A stretch of DNA of 64,000 nt from CAVVFX01 sp963747535 (GCA_963747535.1 CAVVFX010000003.1:310001-374000), one strand, 5' to 3'. Counted from the stretch's first letter, positions 1-9,090 are shown. The notes: generated by a model from the sequence alone, not told the origin. Translations and numbers: made by a program.

Positions 1-669
1 AGAACGACTACGCTCGTAATTCTGCTTCGAAGGCTCATTGCCCCTTTTTATCACAACGTATGCTGTAAATGTGACCCGCCGCGATTTAGGGAAGATTCTC
101 GCCGCCATTACGACTTCTCCCCCGGGCTCCTGTACACGGTTCAGGATCGCGGCTGGCTGCTGGGCCTGGTGAACTTCCAGACGGATGGCGGCGACAAGCA
201 CCCAAGCCCGGATCGCATCGAGAATGGCGAATTCACGGCGTCGCGATTTCGACTGCGGTTCGACATCGCGGGGCTCAAGTCCGAGCCAAAGCTGGAAAAT
301 GGGCGCTTCGCCATCGACTTGGGCGGAGCCAAACTCTATCTCGAAATCCGCAAGGCTGCCATGTCCACGTTCGAACCCAACGTCACCTGGGGCCGTGAAG
401 GGAACGTCTTCGCGATCTCGCTTGACTGGTTCGCACCGGGCGAGCCGAGAAAGATCCGTTGGGCCGACACCGGACCGGCCTGCGCCATCTTCACCATGGC
501 AATGTCGGGTCCGAACAATCCCTCGAAGAACTCCCTCGCCTTGGGCGGCCGCCTCGTGCCGGCCCCGTTATCCGAGCAGGACCGCGCCTTCAATGCCGAG
601 ATCGACGGCAAGCCAGTGCCTCAGCCGAGACTAGGCGATGCAAGGCTTGCCTCCTGCGTCCTACAATAA
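1..669 (+). CDS. Hypothetical protein, C-terminal part (5' end outside window)
   Basis: The frame is open from the first base of the window to a TAA at 667-669, giving 222 visible residues without a stop. The peptide reads like a folded globular protein (for example TVQDRGWLLGLVNFQTDGG near residues 46-64), so the gene most likely starts upstream of the window. A GTG at 169 could serve as a start but lies in the middle of a well-ordered stretch. I do not recognise the family. The DUF885 lipoprotein gene begins 8 bases downstream, so the two may be co-transcribed. What is seen: an open frame with normal high-GC codon use. What is inferred: that it is the 3' part of a longer gene. Confidence 0.6.
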   Translation, partial: RTTTLVILLRRLIAPFYHNVCCKCDPPRFREDSRRHYDFSPGLLYTVQDRGWLLGLVNFQTDGGDKHPSPDRIENGEFTASRFRLRFDIAGLKSEPKLENGRFAIDLGGAKLYLEIRKAAMSTFEPNVTWGREGNVFAISLDWFAPGEPRKIRWADTGPACAIFTMAMSGPNNPSKNSLALGGRLVPAPLSEQDRAFNAEIDGKPVPQPRLGDARLASCVLQ

Positions 670-677
670 GTATCTCC

Positions 678-2438
678 ATGCGAAAAGGTATCGGCGTTTG
701 CTTCCCGCTCCTCCTGCTGTCGGGTTGCGGTTCACGGCAACCCCAGGATCTCGCACCGCTGGCCGAGGAGTTCGTCTACACTACGTTGGCGTTTTCGCCG
801 GTGAGTTCCACGGCGCAAGGCTACCACCAGCATCGCGGCGTGGACCTCGATTCTCAGTTGGACGACGTGAGCCGTCAGGGCATCAATCAGCAGCGCAATT
901 TCTATTCCGGTTTCCACCAGCGTCTGACGAAACTGGACCGTGACAAGCTCTCGCCGGAGGATCGCGCGGACTACGAAATCATGCAAGGGGAGATCGCTCT
1001 CAGCTTGTTCGATCTGGACATCGCGCAAACCTGGCTAAAGAATCCGACCTACTACGTCGAGCTCGCGGGGAACGCCATTTTCGCTCCCTTCGTGCTCGAG
1101 TATGCGCCGCTGCCCGACCGCCTGCACCATATCATCGCCCGTCTCGAAAAGTTTCCCTCGTTGATGCTGCAGGCGCGGCAGAATCTACGGCGTGTGCCGG
1201 CCATCTGGATCAAAGTTGCGAAGGAAGAGAACGACGGCAATATCGAGATGATCGACAAAGACGTTCGCGCCAAAGTGCCGGCCGATCTGAAGCCCGAATA
1301 CGATAAGGCAGCCGACACCGCGATTACGGCCCTCAAGGGATTCAATCAGTTTCTCGACGATGAACTTCCACACCGCGGGGCCGGCGACTGGCGTCTGGGA
1401 GAAGACGCGTACAAGACCAAGTTCCGATTTGCGCTAGGGACCGACCGCACGCCGGCCGACGTTCTCGCCAGCGCGGAATCCGATCTGAAGACCGTGCGCG
1501 GGCGCATGCTGGAGATCGCGTCAGGACTACACAAGCAGTGGTTCACGGCTCATGGGGCGCACGATGACCTGAAAGGTCTCGACCGCGAGAATCGCATTAT
1601 CGGGGAGGTGCTGGACCGTATTGCCGAAAAACATTCGACCCCGGGCAGCTACATCGCCGACGCCAAGGCGGATCTCGAAGAGGCTCGCGCATTCGTCAAG
1701 GAAAAAGATCTGCTGACTTTTCCACCGCGAGGTAACCTGCAGGTGATCGAGACGCCCGAATTCATGCGCGGCACCTACTCGGTAGCCGGCTTCGATCCGG
1801 CTCCGGTGCTCGAGCCGCAGTTGGGAGCTTTCTATTGGGTGACGCCGATTCCGGCTAACTGGAAGCCCGAGCGCATTAATTCCAAGCTTCGCGAATACAA
1901 CTTCTATAATTTGAAACTGATCACTCTGCACGAGGCCATGCCCGGACATTGGGTGCAGGGGGAATTCGCCAACGACGTGCAGCCGAAGACGCGCCGTGTC
2001 CTGCGGTCCCTGTATGGGAACGGGCCCTACGTTGAAGGCTGGGCTCAGTACGCGACTCAGACGATGCTCGACCACGGTTTCCTCAGCGGTTCGCCGGAAC
2101 TCCGGCTGACCTTCCAGAAACAGGAGCTTCGGGTACTGGCCAACGCCATCATCGATATCAAGCTGCAGACCGGCAAGATGACGGACCAGGAGGCGCTCGA
2201 TCTGATGGAGAAAGATACCTTCCAGGAAACGGAAGAAGCTACCGGGAAACTCCAGCGCGCGCAGCTTTCGTCGGCGCAGTTGCCAATGTACTTCCTCGGA
2301 TGGCGCGGCTGGATCTCGGTCCGCGACGAGCAGGGGAAGAAGCTCGGCAACAAATTCAACCTAAAGAATTTTCACGATCGCGCGCTGAAAGAAGGGGCGC
2401 TCCCGCTGCCGGTCCTGGCGCGAATTCTCGGGCAGTGA
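678..2438 (+). CDS. DUF885 family lipoprotein, putative zinc-dependent peptidase
   Basis: This 586-residue protein begins with a lipoprotein signal (MRKGIGVCFPLLLLSGCGS; the lipobox Cys is about residue 17), so it should be anchored in the membrane facing the periplasm. The diagnostic feature is HEAMPGH at residues 418-424, which fits the HExxPGH-type metal motif of the DUF885 family. That family is widespread in Acidobacteria and is thought to be a metallopeptidase, though the substrate is unknown. Length fits complete family members. I chose the ATG at 678 over an upstream in-frame start at 459 because only 678 gives a signal peptide, and because the longer version would overlap the preceding gene by 211 bases. 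Confident on family; the enzymatic role is inference. Confidence 0.85.
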   Translation: MRKGIGVCFPLLLLSGCGSRQPQDLAPLAEEFVYTTLAFSPVSSTAQGYHQHRGVDLDSQLDDVSRQGINQQRNFYSGFHQRLTKLDRDKLSPEDRADYEIMQGEIALSLFDLDIAQTWLKNPTYYVELAGNAIFAPFVLEYAPLPDRLHHIIARLEKFPSLMLQARQNLRRVPAIWIKVAKEENDGNIEMIDKDVRAKVPADLKPEYDKAADTAITALKGFNQFLDDELPHRGAGDWRLGEDAYKTKFRFALGTDRTPADVLASAESDLKTVRGRMLEIASGLHKQWFTAHGAHDDLKGLDRENRIIGEVLDRIAEKHSTPGSYIADAKADLEEARAFVKEKDLLTFPPRGNLQVIETPEFMRGTYSVAGFDPAPVLEPQLGAFYWVTPIPANWKPERINSKLREYNFYNLKLITLHEAMPGHWVQGEFANDVQPKTRRVLRSLYGNGPYVEGWAQYATQTMLDHGFLSGSPELRLTFQKQELRVLANAIIDIKLQTGKMTDQEALDLMEKDTFQETEEATGKLQRAQLSSAQLPMYFLGWRGWISVRDEQGKKLGNKFNLKNFHDRALKEGALPLPVLARILGQ

Positions 2439-2580
2439 GAAATCGGGCGAGCGAATATGACGGTGCGCGAAGGCCCAGCGCCAGCCGTGCGAGCACGGCG
2501 GAGGACGGTCACTGTAACGACGATCAGCAGCAGAATCGACAGACACCGCGTGACAGCGATGCTTAAGCGGCAATTCGGCT

Positions 2581-3537
2581 TTACTCAAGAGAGGCGGCAG
2601 CATGGTCGACTCCGGATGCGACCCGTTTCGCCAGGTTCAGGCGGCGCGACGATTCGGCTAGCAAATCCTCAGTATCGCGGCCGTCTTCCGGATAAAAAGC
2701 AGCTCCCACGACGGCAAAGAGAGGCAGTCCTACGCTCAAACCAGCCTCTTCGACGATGTTCCGGATCAGCCCACGTTTCTCCGCGAAGCCAGATGGGCCA
2801 AATCCAGGGAGGACCAACACGAGGTCCTCGCCGCTTTGCGCTGTGAAATCGTACTCGCGGCAGCTCTCGCGAAGCCGCAAAACCACCTTTTCAAAAGCGT
2901 GTCTTCCTGACTCGTGACGGACGGATTCCGGTAAGCAAAACCTGTCCGATTCGTCCCAACCCCCTATCGAGCACTGGAGAACGGCCAGCCGTGTTTCACC
3001 GCGCCGGGCACGCGCCACTTCGGCGTCCAGGTGCTCGAAGAGCGAACGGCAGTTGGCGAGATGTGTAACCGGGTCCGTCGCGGCAGACTCCGCCGCCAGT
3101 TGGAATTTTCGAGCGTTCTCGATCGATGCGCAGAGCTTCGCGTTCAGAACATGGAGCAGGTCGAGGTGATCGTCGGAAAAGGGCTGCAGCAAGTCACGTC
3201 TATAGAGGGCGAGAATCCCGATAACTGCGGTTGCGTTCTCGATAGGGAAGACCAGCGCGATTTGAAACGGACATGGCCGGCCACACTCCTCGTTAAGCGC
3301 CGCCTGACGCTCAACCACGACGCGCAGCAGCAGGTCCAGGTGCCCGGCGCTGGCGAGCAGGTTTGCGACGTCGTCGCCCTCGGCGTAGGCCGCGGTCAGT
3401 CGCGCTTGGTCGACCAGATGAACGGAGATGGCGTCATAGCAGATCAGGCTTCGAAGTTTCCGATCGAACGTGGAGAGAACGTCCACCAGATCGAGAGAGT
3501 TTCCTAAGCTGCGAAATATATCGCACATCCTCTGCAC
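2581..3537 (-). CDS. GAF domain protein with degenerate GGDEF domain
   Basis: The 318-residue cytoplasmic protein has a GAF sensor domain (about residues 15-150) followed by a GGDEF-like domain (about 155-310). In the place of the GGDEF signature it carries SGED within TAQSGEDLVLVLPG, so the diguanylate cyclase active site is not conserved. It is probably catalytically inactive and may bind nucleotide or act as a signalling scaffold. The GAF domain contains a CYDAISV strand and several Cys residues, but no ligand can be assigned. It converges on the DUF885 gene with 142 bases between them and appears to be a single transcription unit. Confident on domains, not on function. Confidence 0.8.
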   Translation of the reverse strand: MQRMCDIFRSLGNSLDLVDVLSTFDRKLRSLICYDAISVHLVDQARLTAAYAEGDDVANLLASAGHLDLLLRVVVERQAALNEECGRPCPFQIALVFPIENATAVIGILALYRRDLLQPFSDDHLDLLHVLNAKLCASIENARKFQLAAESAATDPVTHLANCRSLFEHLDAEVARARRGETRLAVLQCSIGGWDESDRFCLPESVRHESGRHAFEKVVLRLRESCREYDFTAQSGEDLVLVLPGFGPSGFAEKRGLIRNIVEEAGLSVGLPLFAVVGAAFYPEDGRDTEDLLAESSRRLNLAKRVASGVDHAAASLE

Positions 3538-3618
3538 ATTTTTCTATCGGATGTATCCCGGCGGAGCTTTAGGGGGATGAGCTGCAAAATGGCACGCGAA
3601 GCTGCTCCGCCAGAAATT

Positions 3619-4218
3619 TTATTTGAGATCGACCGCGATCCTTTCGACGGGATGATCGAGCGGATTCTCCTCGCTGTGAACATCCGGCCCGTCGATTTTG
3701 ACGGTTCTCGCGGGACCTTTGGCGTGGTCGGTCAGGTAGACGACGATGTGGTTCAACTGGTGTTCATGGCGGGCTCCCTTTTCGTGGGCTCCCATGCGGA
3801 CGCGCAAGACGCGGACCTGGTCGTTCTCGAACTCGAGCGTGTAGTGCCTGGCATCGGTTTTGAGAGGATCAAGAGCCGAGGGTGTGAAGGGGCGCGGGTG
3901 GTTTTTGAGCTCGATCTCGACGATCTGAAAGGGATGGCCGGCAATGTTCTCGGCTGTGTGCAGACCGCCGGCCGGACTCCAGCGCACTTCGCCGGCCTGG
4001 AATGCGGTCTTCTCAACCTTGCCCGCTGCCGAAGTGATGGACATTTCCCCGGCGTCCAGATAGATCAGGACGCGATTCATCTTGTGCTCATGCATGGCTG
4101 TGGAGTGGTGCGGCTGCTCCGTGACAACGAAGGCTCTCACCTGCTCCGTGTCGACCTTTACGCCGTCCGGAGTTTGCGCCATCAGTGCGAACGCGACGAA
4201 CCATCCCGGTTTTGTCAT
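3619..4218 (-). CDS. Secreted double-cupin protein
   Basis: This 199-residue protein has two successive cupin-like halves: one around residues 40-100 (HEHKMNRVLIYLDAGEM, then WSPAGGLHTAENI) and one around 125-190 (HEHQLNHIVVYLTD, then ERIAVDLK). The HEH pairs are the usual first metal ligands of cupins. I chose the start at 4218 because it gives a short signal-like N-terminus (MTKPGWFVAFALMAQTPDG). The frame remains open upstream but there it encodes the tail of the broken alkB gene, which lies on the same strand. Enzymatic or binding role unknown. Confidence 0.7.
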   Translation of the reverse strand: MTKPGWFVAFALMAQTPDGVKVDTEQVRAFVVTEQPHHSTAMHEHKMNRVLIYLDAGEMSITSAAGKVEKTAFQAGEVRWSPAGGLHTAENIAGHPFQIVEIELKNHPRPFTPSALDPLKTDARHYTLEFENDQVRVLRVRMGAHEKGARHEHQLNHIVVYLTDHAKGPARTVKIDGPDVHSEENPLDHPVERIAVDLK

Positions 4219-4239
4219 GCACGCAACGTAGCACTGTTT

Positions 4240-4884
4240 GGGAAGGCCCCGCAAGTTGAACGCCTGAACAGTTGGGGGTAGAATCGAAGCCCATGAAAGG
4301 CCTGCTACCGATTGCATGGTTGATGCTGGGTGTCGTGCAGGACCGCCCCAGACGGCCACGTCGCCGCCTTCAACGCGCAGACGCCGCACCGGATCGGAGC
4401 GGCGCTGGCCGCCCCACAAGAATACGGCAGCGAGACCCAGCGAGACCGAGACGATGGGAGCCCAGGCATCCTTCGTCGCGGTCCTGATGAAGACCGAGTT
4501 TCGCGCCGGCGACGTAGCGGTTGATCAGGCAAGCGTCCGGAGCATAGTGAGCGGACCCGGCCTCGCCGGCGGCGCGTACGGCGAGGTGCAGGAATAGCTC
4601 GGGCATCGCGGGCCAGTGCGCTCCAGTGTCGGGATCCACCGGGTCGTAGCGGTACCCGGTGCGGTCGGACACCCAGCCCACGCGGCCGCAGTTGGTCATC
4701 GCGACGGACATGGTGTAGCCGCCGGGCGTAACCAGGTGGCGGAAAGGCGCGGATTGCGCGATCCGCGCCACCCATCGAGCAGCGCAGCCGCTTCCTCAGT
4801 GGCGAAGTTGCGCAGCAGGACGGCGCCTTCTTCAAGCGGCTCAGAGGTGCGCGGCAATGAATCGCTGTCGACGAGAGGAGTCAC
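4240..4884 (-). pseudogene. alkB: alkB-like 2-oxoglutarate/Fe(II) dioxygenase, frame-broken
   Basis: Three minus-strand frames read together give a near-complete AlkB DNA-repair dioxygenase. The N-terminal part (TPLVDSDSLPRTSEPLEEG...) runs from 4884 to about 4772. The core runs from about 4771 to 4480 (PFRHLVTPGGYTMSVAMTN, then WPAMPELF, DACLINRY and LHQDRDE with the Fe-binding HxD). The third part runs from about 4478 to 4325 (APIVSVSLGLAAVFLWGG, then GGDVAVWGGPAR). The frame changes near 4771 and near 4478. After VWGGPAR the expected distal His and NLTF ending are lost or scrambled. As sequenced no full-length enzyme can be made. Either a pseudogene or a gene with base-level sequence errors; the degraded 3' end favours decay. 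Confidence 0.8.
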
Positions 4885-5174
4885 CGTTTGGTATTCGCCG
4901 CAATCTTAACCGAATTTTAGCGCGTTGATAACTTCGCGTGGCACACTGGATTTTGAAGGCAAGGAACTCGCGCAGAGCGATCTTCGCGAACGCCTCCGCC
5001 GCCTGGAGCGCGACGAAGACCCTGGCATATGCCCTTGCCAGTACAAGCTTTGGGCCCGCGGCGTTGACGGCCGGCAGCACGTAGCGGGTACCTGGCTCGC
5101 TGCGGAACTCTGAACAGAATTCCCGTCGAATTAGCTTGCTTCCGGTTCGAAGCAGAGCGATCAATGTGGTCACG

Positions 5175-5414
5175 ATGACGACGCAAACAATCACCGACCT
5201 TGAGATTTTCAAGAGTGGCCGCAGCCTGCTCCTCGACCAACATGCCAGAGAACAGGCGATCATCGACGCCGCGAACGAAACCGTTTTGGCAGAGGATGAC
5301 GCTGCCACGCTCAACTCAACCAGCTTCCGGAACCGCGGCGGCCGGAACTTTTTCAAGAACCAATACCGGCGGCATGCACGCAACCTCGCCGCGGGAAACC
5401 AGTTTTACAGCTAA
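5175..5414 (+). CDS. Small hypothetical protein
   Basis: A 79-residue protein, MTTQTITDLEIFKSGRSLL..., rich in charged residues, with a basic Asn/Arg-rich C-terminal part (GGRNFFKNQYRRHARNLA) that could contact nucleic acid. It lies 18 bases upstream of the DUF3489 gene on the same strand, so the two probably share an mRNA. I do not recognise the family. A longer in-frame start at 5136 adds 13 residues; I chose the ATG at 5175 because the sequence from there reads as a normal N-terminus. About 290 bases upstream to the alkB remnant hold no supported gene. Confidence 0.5.
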   Translation: MTTQTITDLEIFKSGRSLLLDQHAREQAIIDAANETVLAEDDAATLNSTSFRNRGGRNFFKNQYRRHARNLAAGNQFYS

Positions 5415-5432
5415 CTCAAAAGGACAACGACC

Positions 5433-6297
5433 ATGAAACACTTTACGATCAACGCAGAAAACAACATCACCCTCCACGCTTCCCGAAAGTCCGCCCGCGA
5501 AAGCGGCGCTGCCGTTTTTTCGACCGAGGAACAATTCGCGGACACCATCGGAAACGACAACCAGCGGCTGCTCGACATCTGGAACAGCCTGCCGGGCGTG
5601 AAGCGCGTGACGAAATTCACTAACCGCAAGACAGCGACGGAGCGCATTTGGCGCGCGATCCAGAATCTGGGAGGGCCCATAGCTGCTGCCTCGGAACCGG
5701 AAGCCCCGGCTGAGATTGCGGTCGCAGAACCCGTCGCTCTGCCTCTGCAACCCGAGCCCACCCCGGAGAGCGTAATCCCTCCGAACATCAGCGAGCCACC
5801 GGTTCCGGCAGCGGAGAAGCAGCCCGAACCCGCTGCTGCCAGCCAAGCACAGGAGCCTAATGTACCGCTGGTCGAAGCCGTACAACATACCACCCCCGTT
5901 CGGCAACGAATCTGGTGCCGAGCCTCAGGCCATCAGCGAGCCCGTAGCCGGCGAAGCTGCACACGAACCCGAGACGAAGCAGGACGCCGCAGCAACGCCG
6001 ACGGCGGAACCGGAGACCGTAGGCAACGTTAGCGCACAGGCGCCCGACGTCGCGCCGGTCAAGCCGAAGTCGACCAAGAAGGCCAGCCGCGCGAAGAAGC
6101 CGCCCGTCGCCGCAACGAACGCCAGCGTGCCGCGGAAAGGAAGCAAGACCAGCCGCGTTATCGCAATGCTCAAGCGCGAAGGTGGTGCGACTCTGGAGGA
6201 GATTATGACCGCGATGGGCTGGCAGCAGCACACAACTCGGGCCTTGATGAGCGCGGGCGGCCCGCTGGCGCGCGGTTTCACGCGGCAGGACGCTTGA
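5433..6297 (+). pseudogene. DUF3489-type protein, frameshifted
   Basis: The N-terminal half (MKHFTINAENNITLHASRKS...) is read from 5433 to about 5895. The frame then shifts and the rest continues to 6297. The C-terminal part contains a winged-helix-like DUF3489 segment (SRVIAMLKREGGATLEEIM, then TAMGWQQHTTRALMSAGG). A long Pro/Ala/Glu-rich linker separates the halves, and the frame change lies in this linker near 5895-5910. The usual C-terminal tail after MSAGG is also missing; the frame ends a few codons later. An AGGACAACGACC ribosome-binding region precedes the ATG. Normally a small DNA-binding-type protein of unknown role; as sequenced it is broken. The 3' end overlaps the convergent DUF4177-like gene by 20 bases. 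Confidence 0.65.
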
Positions 6298-6502
6298 AGA
6301 TGTATCTGAATGCTTCGAGTTGAACCACTTCCCCTGCTTCTTCGGACTCAACTTCGAGCTCAATCAAGTCTATCGGGTGATAGTCGGTGACGGCAACGAC
6401 CGTTACGAGTTCCCACCCGTCGTTTCCGGACTCGTTCAGAATGACAACCAACTCGGCCGGGTCCAAATGGCTGGCAAATATTCGGTATTCCCACTTTTGC
6501 AT
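6278..6502 (-). CDS. DUF4177-like small protein
   Basis: A 74-residue protein that starts MQKWEYRIF, has a central GNDGWELVTVVAV strand and ends YIFKRPAA. This is the typical pattern of the DUF4177 family (W-E-Y start, GWELV core, FKRP end), small soluble proteins of unknown function. Length is typical and the frame is intact. It converges on the broken DUF3489 gene and overlaps its end slightly. No neighbour suggests a role. Confidence 0.7.
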   Translation of the reverse strand: MQKWEYRIFASHLDPAELVVILNESGNDGWELVTVVAVTDYHPIDLIELEVESEEAGEVVQLEAFRYIFKRPAA

Positions 6503-6675
6503 GACAACCTAAGGATGGCAGATGCAGCGGCGGGAGCGGTCAACCCGAAGCTTGCCGTCTGGACCCACGTGCTTGATCGTAATTTCGGCTTAAAACATTC
6601 AGTCGCGTGAATGCTTCTGCGCTTCAGTCACCACAAGGGCAGTTCTCGGGGCAGAAACAGCCCGGTGTGGCGTTC

Positions 6676-7147
6676 TCAGGCAGCCGCTGGCCTTGCTCCC
6701 GCACCCGAACTGGCGGGCACGCTACGGCGAAAGCTTGCGGCTGGGGCCGTAATAGTGATCGATTCATTCATTTTGATTCGGCGCTCTTCAGCGATCTCGA
6801 TGAAAGGGATCACTGAGAAGTTCTCCTCGTCGACAATATCGGGGAGCTCTGCGCGAAAATCGATCACGCACAGACGGAGTAGTGACACTCAGGCCTGATT
6901 GTGAGGCGCAGCTATGCATAGTGATATGCAGGAGGAAGTAGAGACTCAATGTTCCACCCAGCTTCCTATCCCATCTTCCGGCCCCCACTCCAACCCGAAA
7001 GCCCCGTTCCGAAAAGCTAAAGTGAACCTCTCTCTGGTTATAGGCGCCGGGCTTAAGGGCACCTATGTCGTTAAGATATGTGTTCATGCCATCGGCCATT
7101 AAGGTAACGAGTTCCAGAAAGTCGCCGTCGCGTCTTTGTGCAGCCAC
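6676..7147 (-). pseudogene. Hypothetical coding remnant in two frames
   Basis: Two minus-strand frames carry protein-like sequence. From 7147 (GTG) a frame reads ELVTLMADGMNTYLNDIG, then FSERGFRVGVGAGRWDRK and LSLYFLLHI. From 6888 (GTG directly after a TGA) another frame reads CVIDFRAELPDIVDEENF, then SVIPFIEIAEERRIKM. The order and spacing suggest one former gene with a frame change near 6890-6950, perhaps the C-terminal part of a larger ATPase-associated protein, but I cannot name the family. Expression as two short proteins is possible but less likely. It sits in the block of decayed genes between 4.2 and 8.2 kb. Confidence 0.35.
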
Positions 7148-7410
7148 TGGTCCCTCCGTCGACGCTCACGGCGCTTACCGCCGGACGTTGGGCCGGCTTA
7201 GGTGGAACCGTGCGGGCGGACTCAGGTGAAAACTCGGTAATCGATGTGCGACAGATCGCCGGCAACAGCAGTCTGGTAGTGTACTACCCAAGTCTCAAAA
7301 AATTCTTCATTTACCAACCTTTCGCGGGCATGCCGACCTGGGGGTGCGCCTACTCGATTCAACTCAGTACCCCAGGAGGCACAGTCGATCGCGAACCCTG
7401 CAGCCGGTAA
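7138..7410 (+). CDS. Fragment-like hypothetical protein
   Basis: A 90-residue frame from GTG 7138. The second half is protein-like (VIDVRQIAGNSSLVVYYPSL, then YQPFAGMPTWGCAYSIQL) and ends in CSR followed by TAA. It looks like the C-terminal part of a small secreted protein, but no signal peptide or convincing start precedes it, so it may be a 5'-truncated remnant. It lies divergent to the hypothetical remnant at 6676-7147. Confidence 0.35.
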   Translation: MQPLVPPSTLTALTAGRWAGLGGTVRADSGENSVIDVRQIAGNSSLVVYYPSLKKFFIYQPFAGMPTWGCAYSIQLSTPGGTVDREPCSR

Positions 7411-7426
7411 TCCTCAACATGTCATT

Positions 7427-7702
7427 TCAGTTTTTCCCTGCGATGGATTGCGGGTCTCCGACGTTGGCTATTCCCGCGCCCGGGCTCGAGCTTGCAGTGC
7501 GCTTGCCGCCCGAGGCATCCGAGAACGCGCTCACCCTCATTGAGACTTCCAATGCGCCGGTATCTGGGCCGCCAGTCCACCCCGCGCCCGCCTCAAAGCG
7601 CCGACGACCGACGTCGAACAAGTAGCGGCCTTCAAGGATCAGAAACACTTCGGTCTCGCCGTGACGATGGAAGTAATCAGCGTGCCCGGAGGCTTTGTGC
7701 AC
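7427..7702 (-). pseudogene. Cupin-domain fragment
   Basis: The first part of this minus-strand frame is a recognisable cupin core (HADYFHRHGETEVFLILEG, then RYLFDVGRRRFEAGAG). The following residues (WTGGPDTGALEVSMRVSA...) no longer look like a cupin, so the reading frame probably changes near 7570. The frame is open upstream beyond the first Met, where it runs into the end of the ligase remnant (VYTGDVDERVHKASGHAD). The fragment therefore lacks a proper start and has lost its C-terminal half. It may be the remains of a sugar- or metal-binding cupin; function is lost as read. Confidence 0.5.
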
Positions 7703-7734
7703 GCGTTCATCAACATCTCCGGTGTAAACCGTTT

Positions 7735-8200
7735 CGCGTCCGGGCCACGTAGATCAGCGGGTCGCCATCGTAATAACCAAAAATCAGCGCGTCGAAGTTC
7801 TTGTCCGTCGGCGTGGATCCGCCAATGACGAACTCCTGGCCTTGGTTCATTCGCATCTTCTACCAGGCGCCAGAACGCTGGCCCGGCTCACATCGGCTGG
7901 CGCGCTGCTTGGCGACCAGTCCTTCGAGCCCCTGCGCCTTCACGGATTGGATCAGATCGGCAAGGCTGGCATCGAGTATCGGTGATTCCCGGATGGGTTC
8001 ACCCAGCTTTGAAAGCACGCGACCATCGGGAATCTTCCGGCGCTCTTCGAGGGGTAGAGCCATCACGTCCTTGCCGGCGACCATCATTACATCGAAAACG
8101 TAATAGAAGAGCGGCCCAGTTGATGACCCGTAGTTCTGGAGCGCGTTGAATGATGGGCGGCCGGATTCATCGTCGAACGCCGCGATCTCGTGTCGATAAT
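7735..8200 (-). pseudogene. ATP-dependent DNA ligase fragment (LigD-like)
   Basis: Read on the minus strand in pieces, this is the middle and C-terminal part of an ATP-dependent DNA ligase of the LigD/bacterial NHEJ type. EIAAFDDESGRPSFNALQN and YYVFDVMMVAGKDVMALPL lie between about 8189 and 8040. ILDASLADLIQSVKAQGLEG and LVAKQRASRCEPGQRSGAW follow to 7860. In another frame come KMRMNQGQEFVIGGSTPTD and FDALIFGYYDGDPLIYVART, down to about 7740. The frame changes at the SGAW/KMRM junction near 7862 and upstream of EIAAF near 8190. The N-terminal catalytic-Lys part is absent. It is clearly a remnant; the lesion pattern suggests loss of a repair gene. Confidence 0.75.
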
Positions 8201-8321
8201 AGTGCGGACATCAAGAACTGGTTAGTCTACAACAGGGGCCCGGGGGAACGCGGAGGAGTGAGTCTGCGGACCTCGCTTTCTCCCCGCAGGACCGCACTAC
8301 CAATCTTACGAATTGAGAGAT

Positions 8322-8744
8322 ATGTTTATATGTATGCCGAACGAGATCAAGATTCAACTCCATCAGGTTTCAACGTCTACGTCCGAAGCGACCATTCGCG
8401 ATCATCAGGTGCTGATAGATCGCCCGGTCGCTAAAGGCGGCACGAATATGGGCCCCATGGGCGGAGAACTATTCTTGGCCGCGGTGGGAGGCTGTTTTAT
8501 GAGCAATCTCCTGGCAGCGATCAAGGCCCGGGAAGCGGAGATTTCCGAAATTCGGACAGAGGTGATAGGTACACTTGCCGACGCTCCGGCCCGGTTTGAA
8601 GCGGTGGAGTTAAATGTTACAGCGGTAAGTGTGGATCGCGAACTGTTCGAACGGGTTGTAGAAATCGCAGATCGCGCCTGCATCATGATGAACACCCTTC
8701 GCGGAAAACTTGACGTTCGCGTTCGGATCGGTGTGCCAGTCTAA
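8322..8744 (+). CDS. OsmC family protein (organic hydroperoxide reductase-like)
   Basis: A 140-residue OsmC/Ohr-type protein. It has the family core GGTNMGPMGGELFLAAVGGC with the first redox Cys, and DRACIMMNTLRGKL with the second, about 50 residues later. Members reduce organic hydroperoxides through this Cys pair in the cytoplasm. I place the start at ATG 8322 (MFICMPNEIKIQL); ATG 8334 (MPNEIKIQL) is equally possible, and there is no strong ribosome-binding site for either. The gene looks intact, unlike its left neighbours. Confidence 0.8.
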   Translation: MFICMPNEIKIQLHQVSTSTSEATIRDHQVLIDRPVAKGGTNMGPMGGELFLAAVGGCFMSNLLAAIKAREAEISEIRTEVIGTLADAPARFEAVELNVTAVSVDRELFERVVEIADRACIMMNTLRGKLDVRVRIGVPV

Positions 8745-9090
8745 AACGATGATCCGGGAAACGCGCGTCGCAGTGATTGCAACTCCGGATCTACTGATTC
8801 GAGGTGGACTTGTAACTGCACAACGATAGCTTTTGCATTACCATGTTTCCAAAGAGCCATCAGCATTGCGAATGCGAAGAGCCGGGCCGCAAACGCGATT
8901 CGAAACGTGGGGTCACGAGCCGGCTCGGGTAACGGGTTCAAGCTGGCCTTCCCACTTCGTTCCGCTACGAGGATCCTGCGGAAGACTGCCAGGCAGGCGT
9001 CCAGGGTTTCCGTTGCTCCCGGACACCCAACTGTATATGGGCTCCAAAGCTTTGAAGCAAGAAAGATTTCCGAAGTGACCGTGCAAGCTA
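8745..9090. other. Intergenic, one doubtful short frame
   Basis: This stretch lies between the OsmC gene and the left IS end. A minus-strand frame at 8741-8941 gives a 66-residue peptide (LMALWKHGNAKAIVVQLQVH...) that has a normal amino-acid make-up but no recognisable family, no clear ribosome-binding site, and a 4-base overlap with osmC. It may be the tail of a lost gene. Nothing else is seen. Confidence 0.3.

Noticed and set aside
4841..5383. 180-codon minus-strand frame
   Set aside because: Overlaps the alkB start and the small plus-strand gene; composition resembles a shadow frame and no motif is seen.
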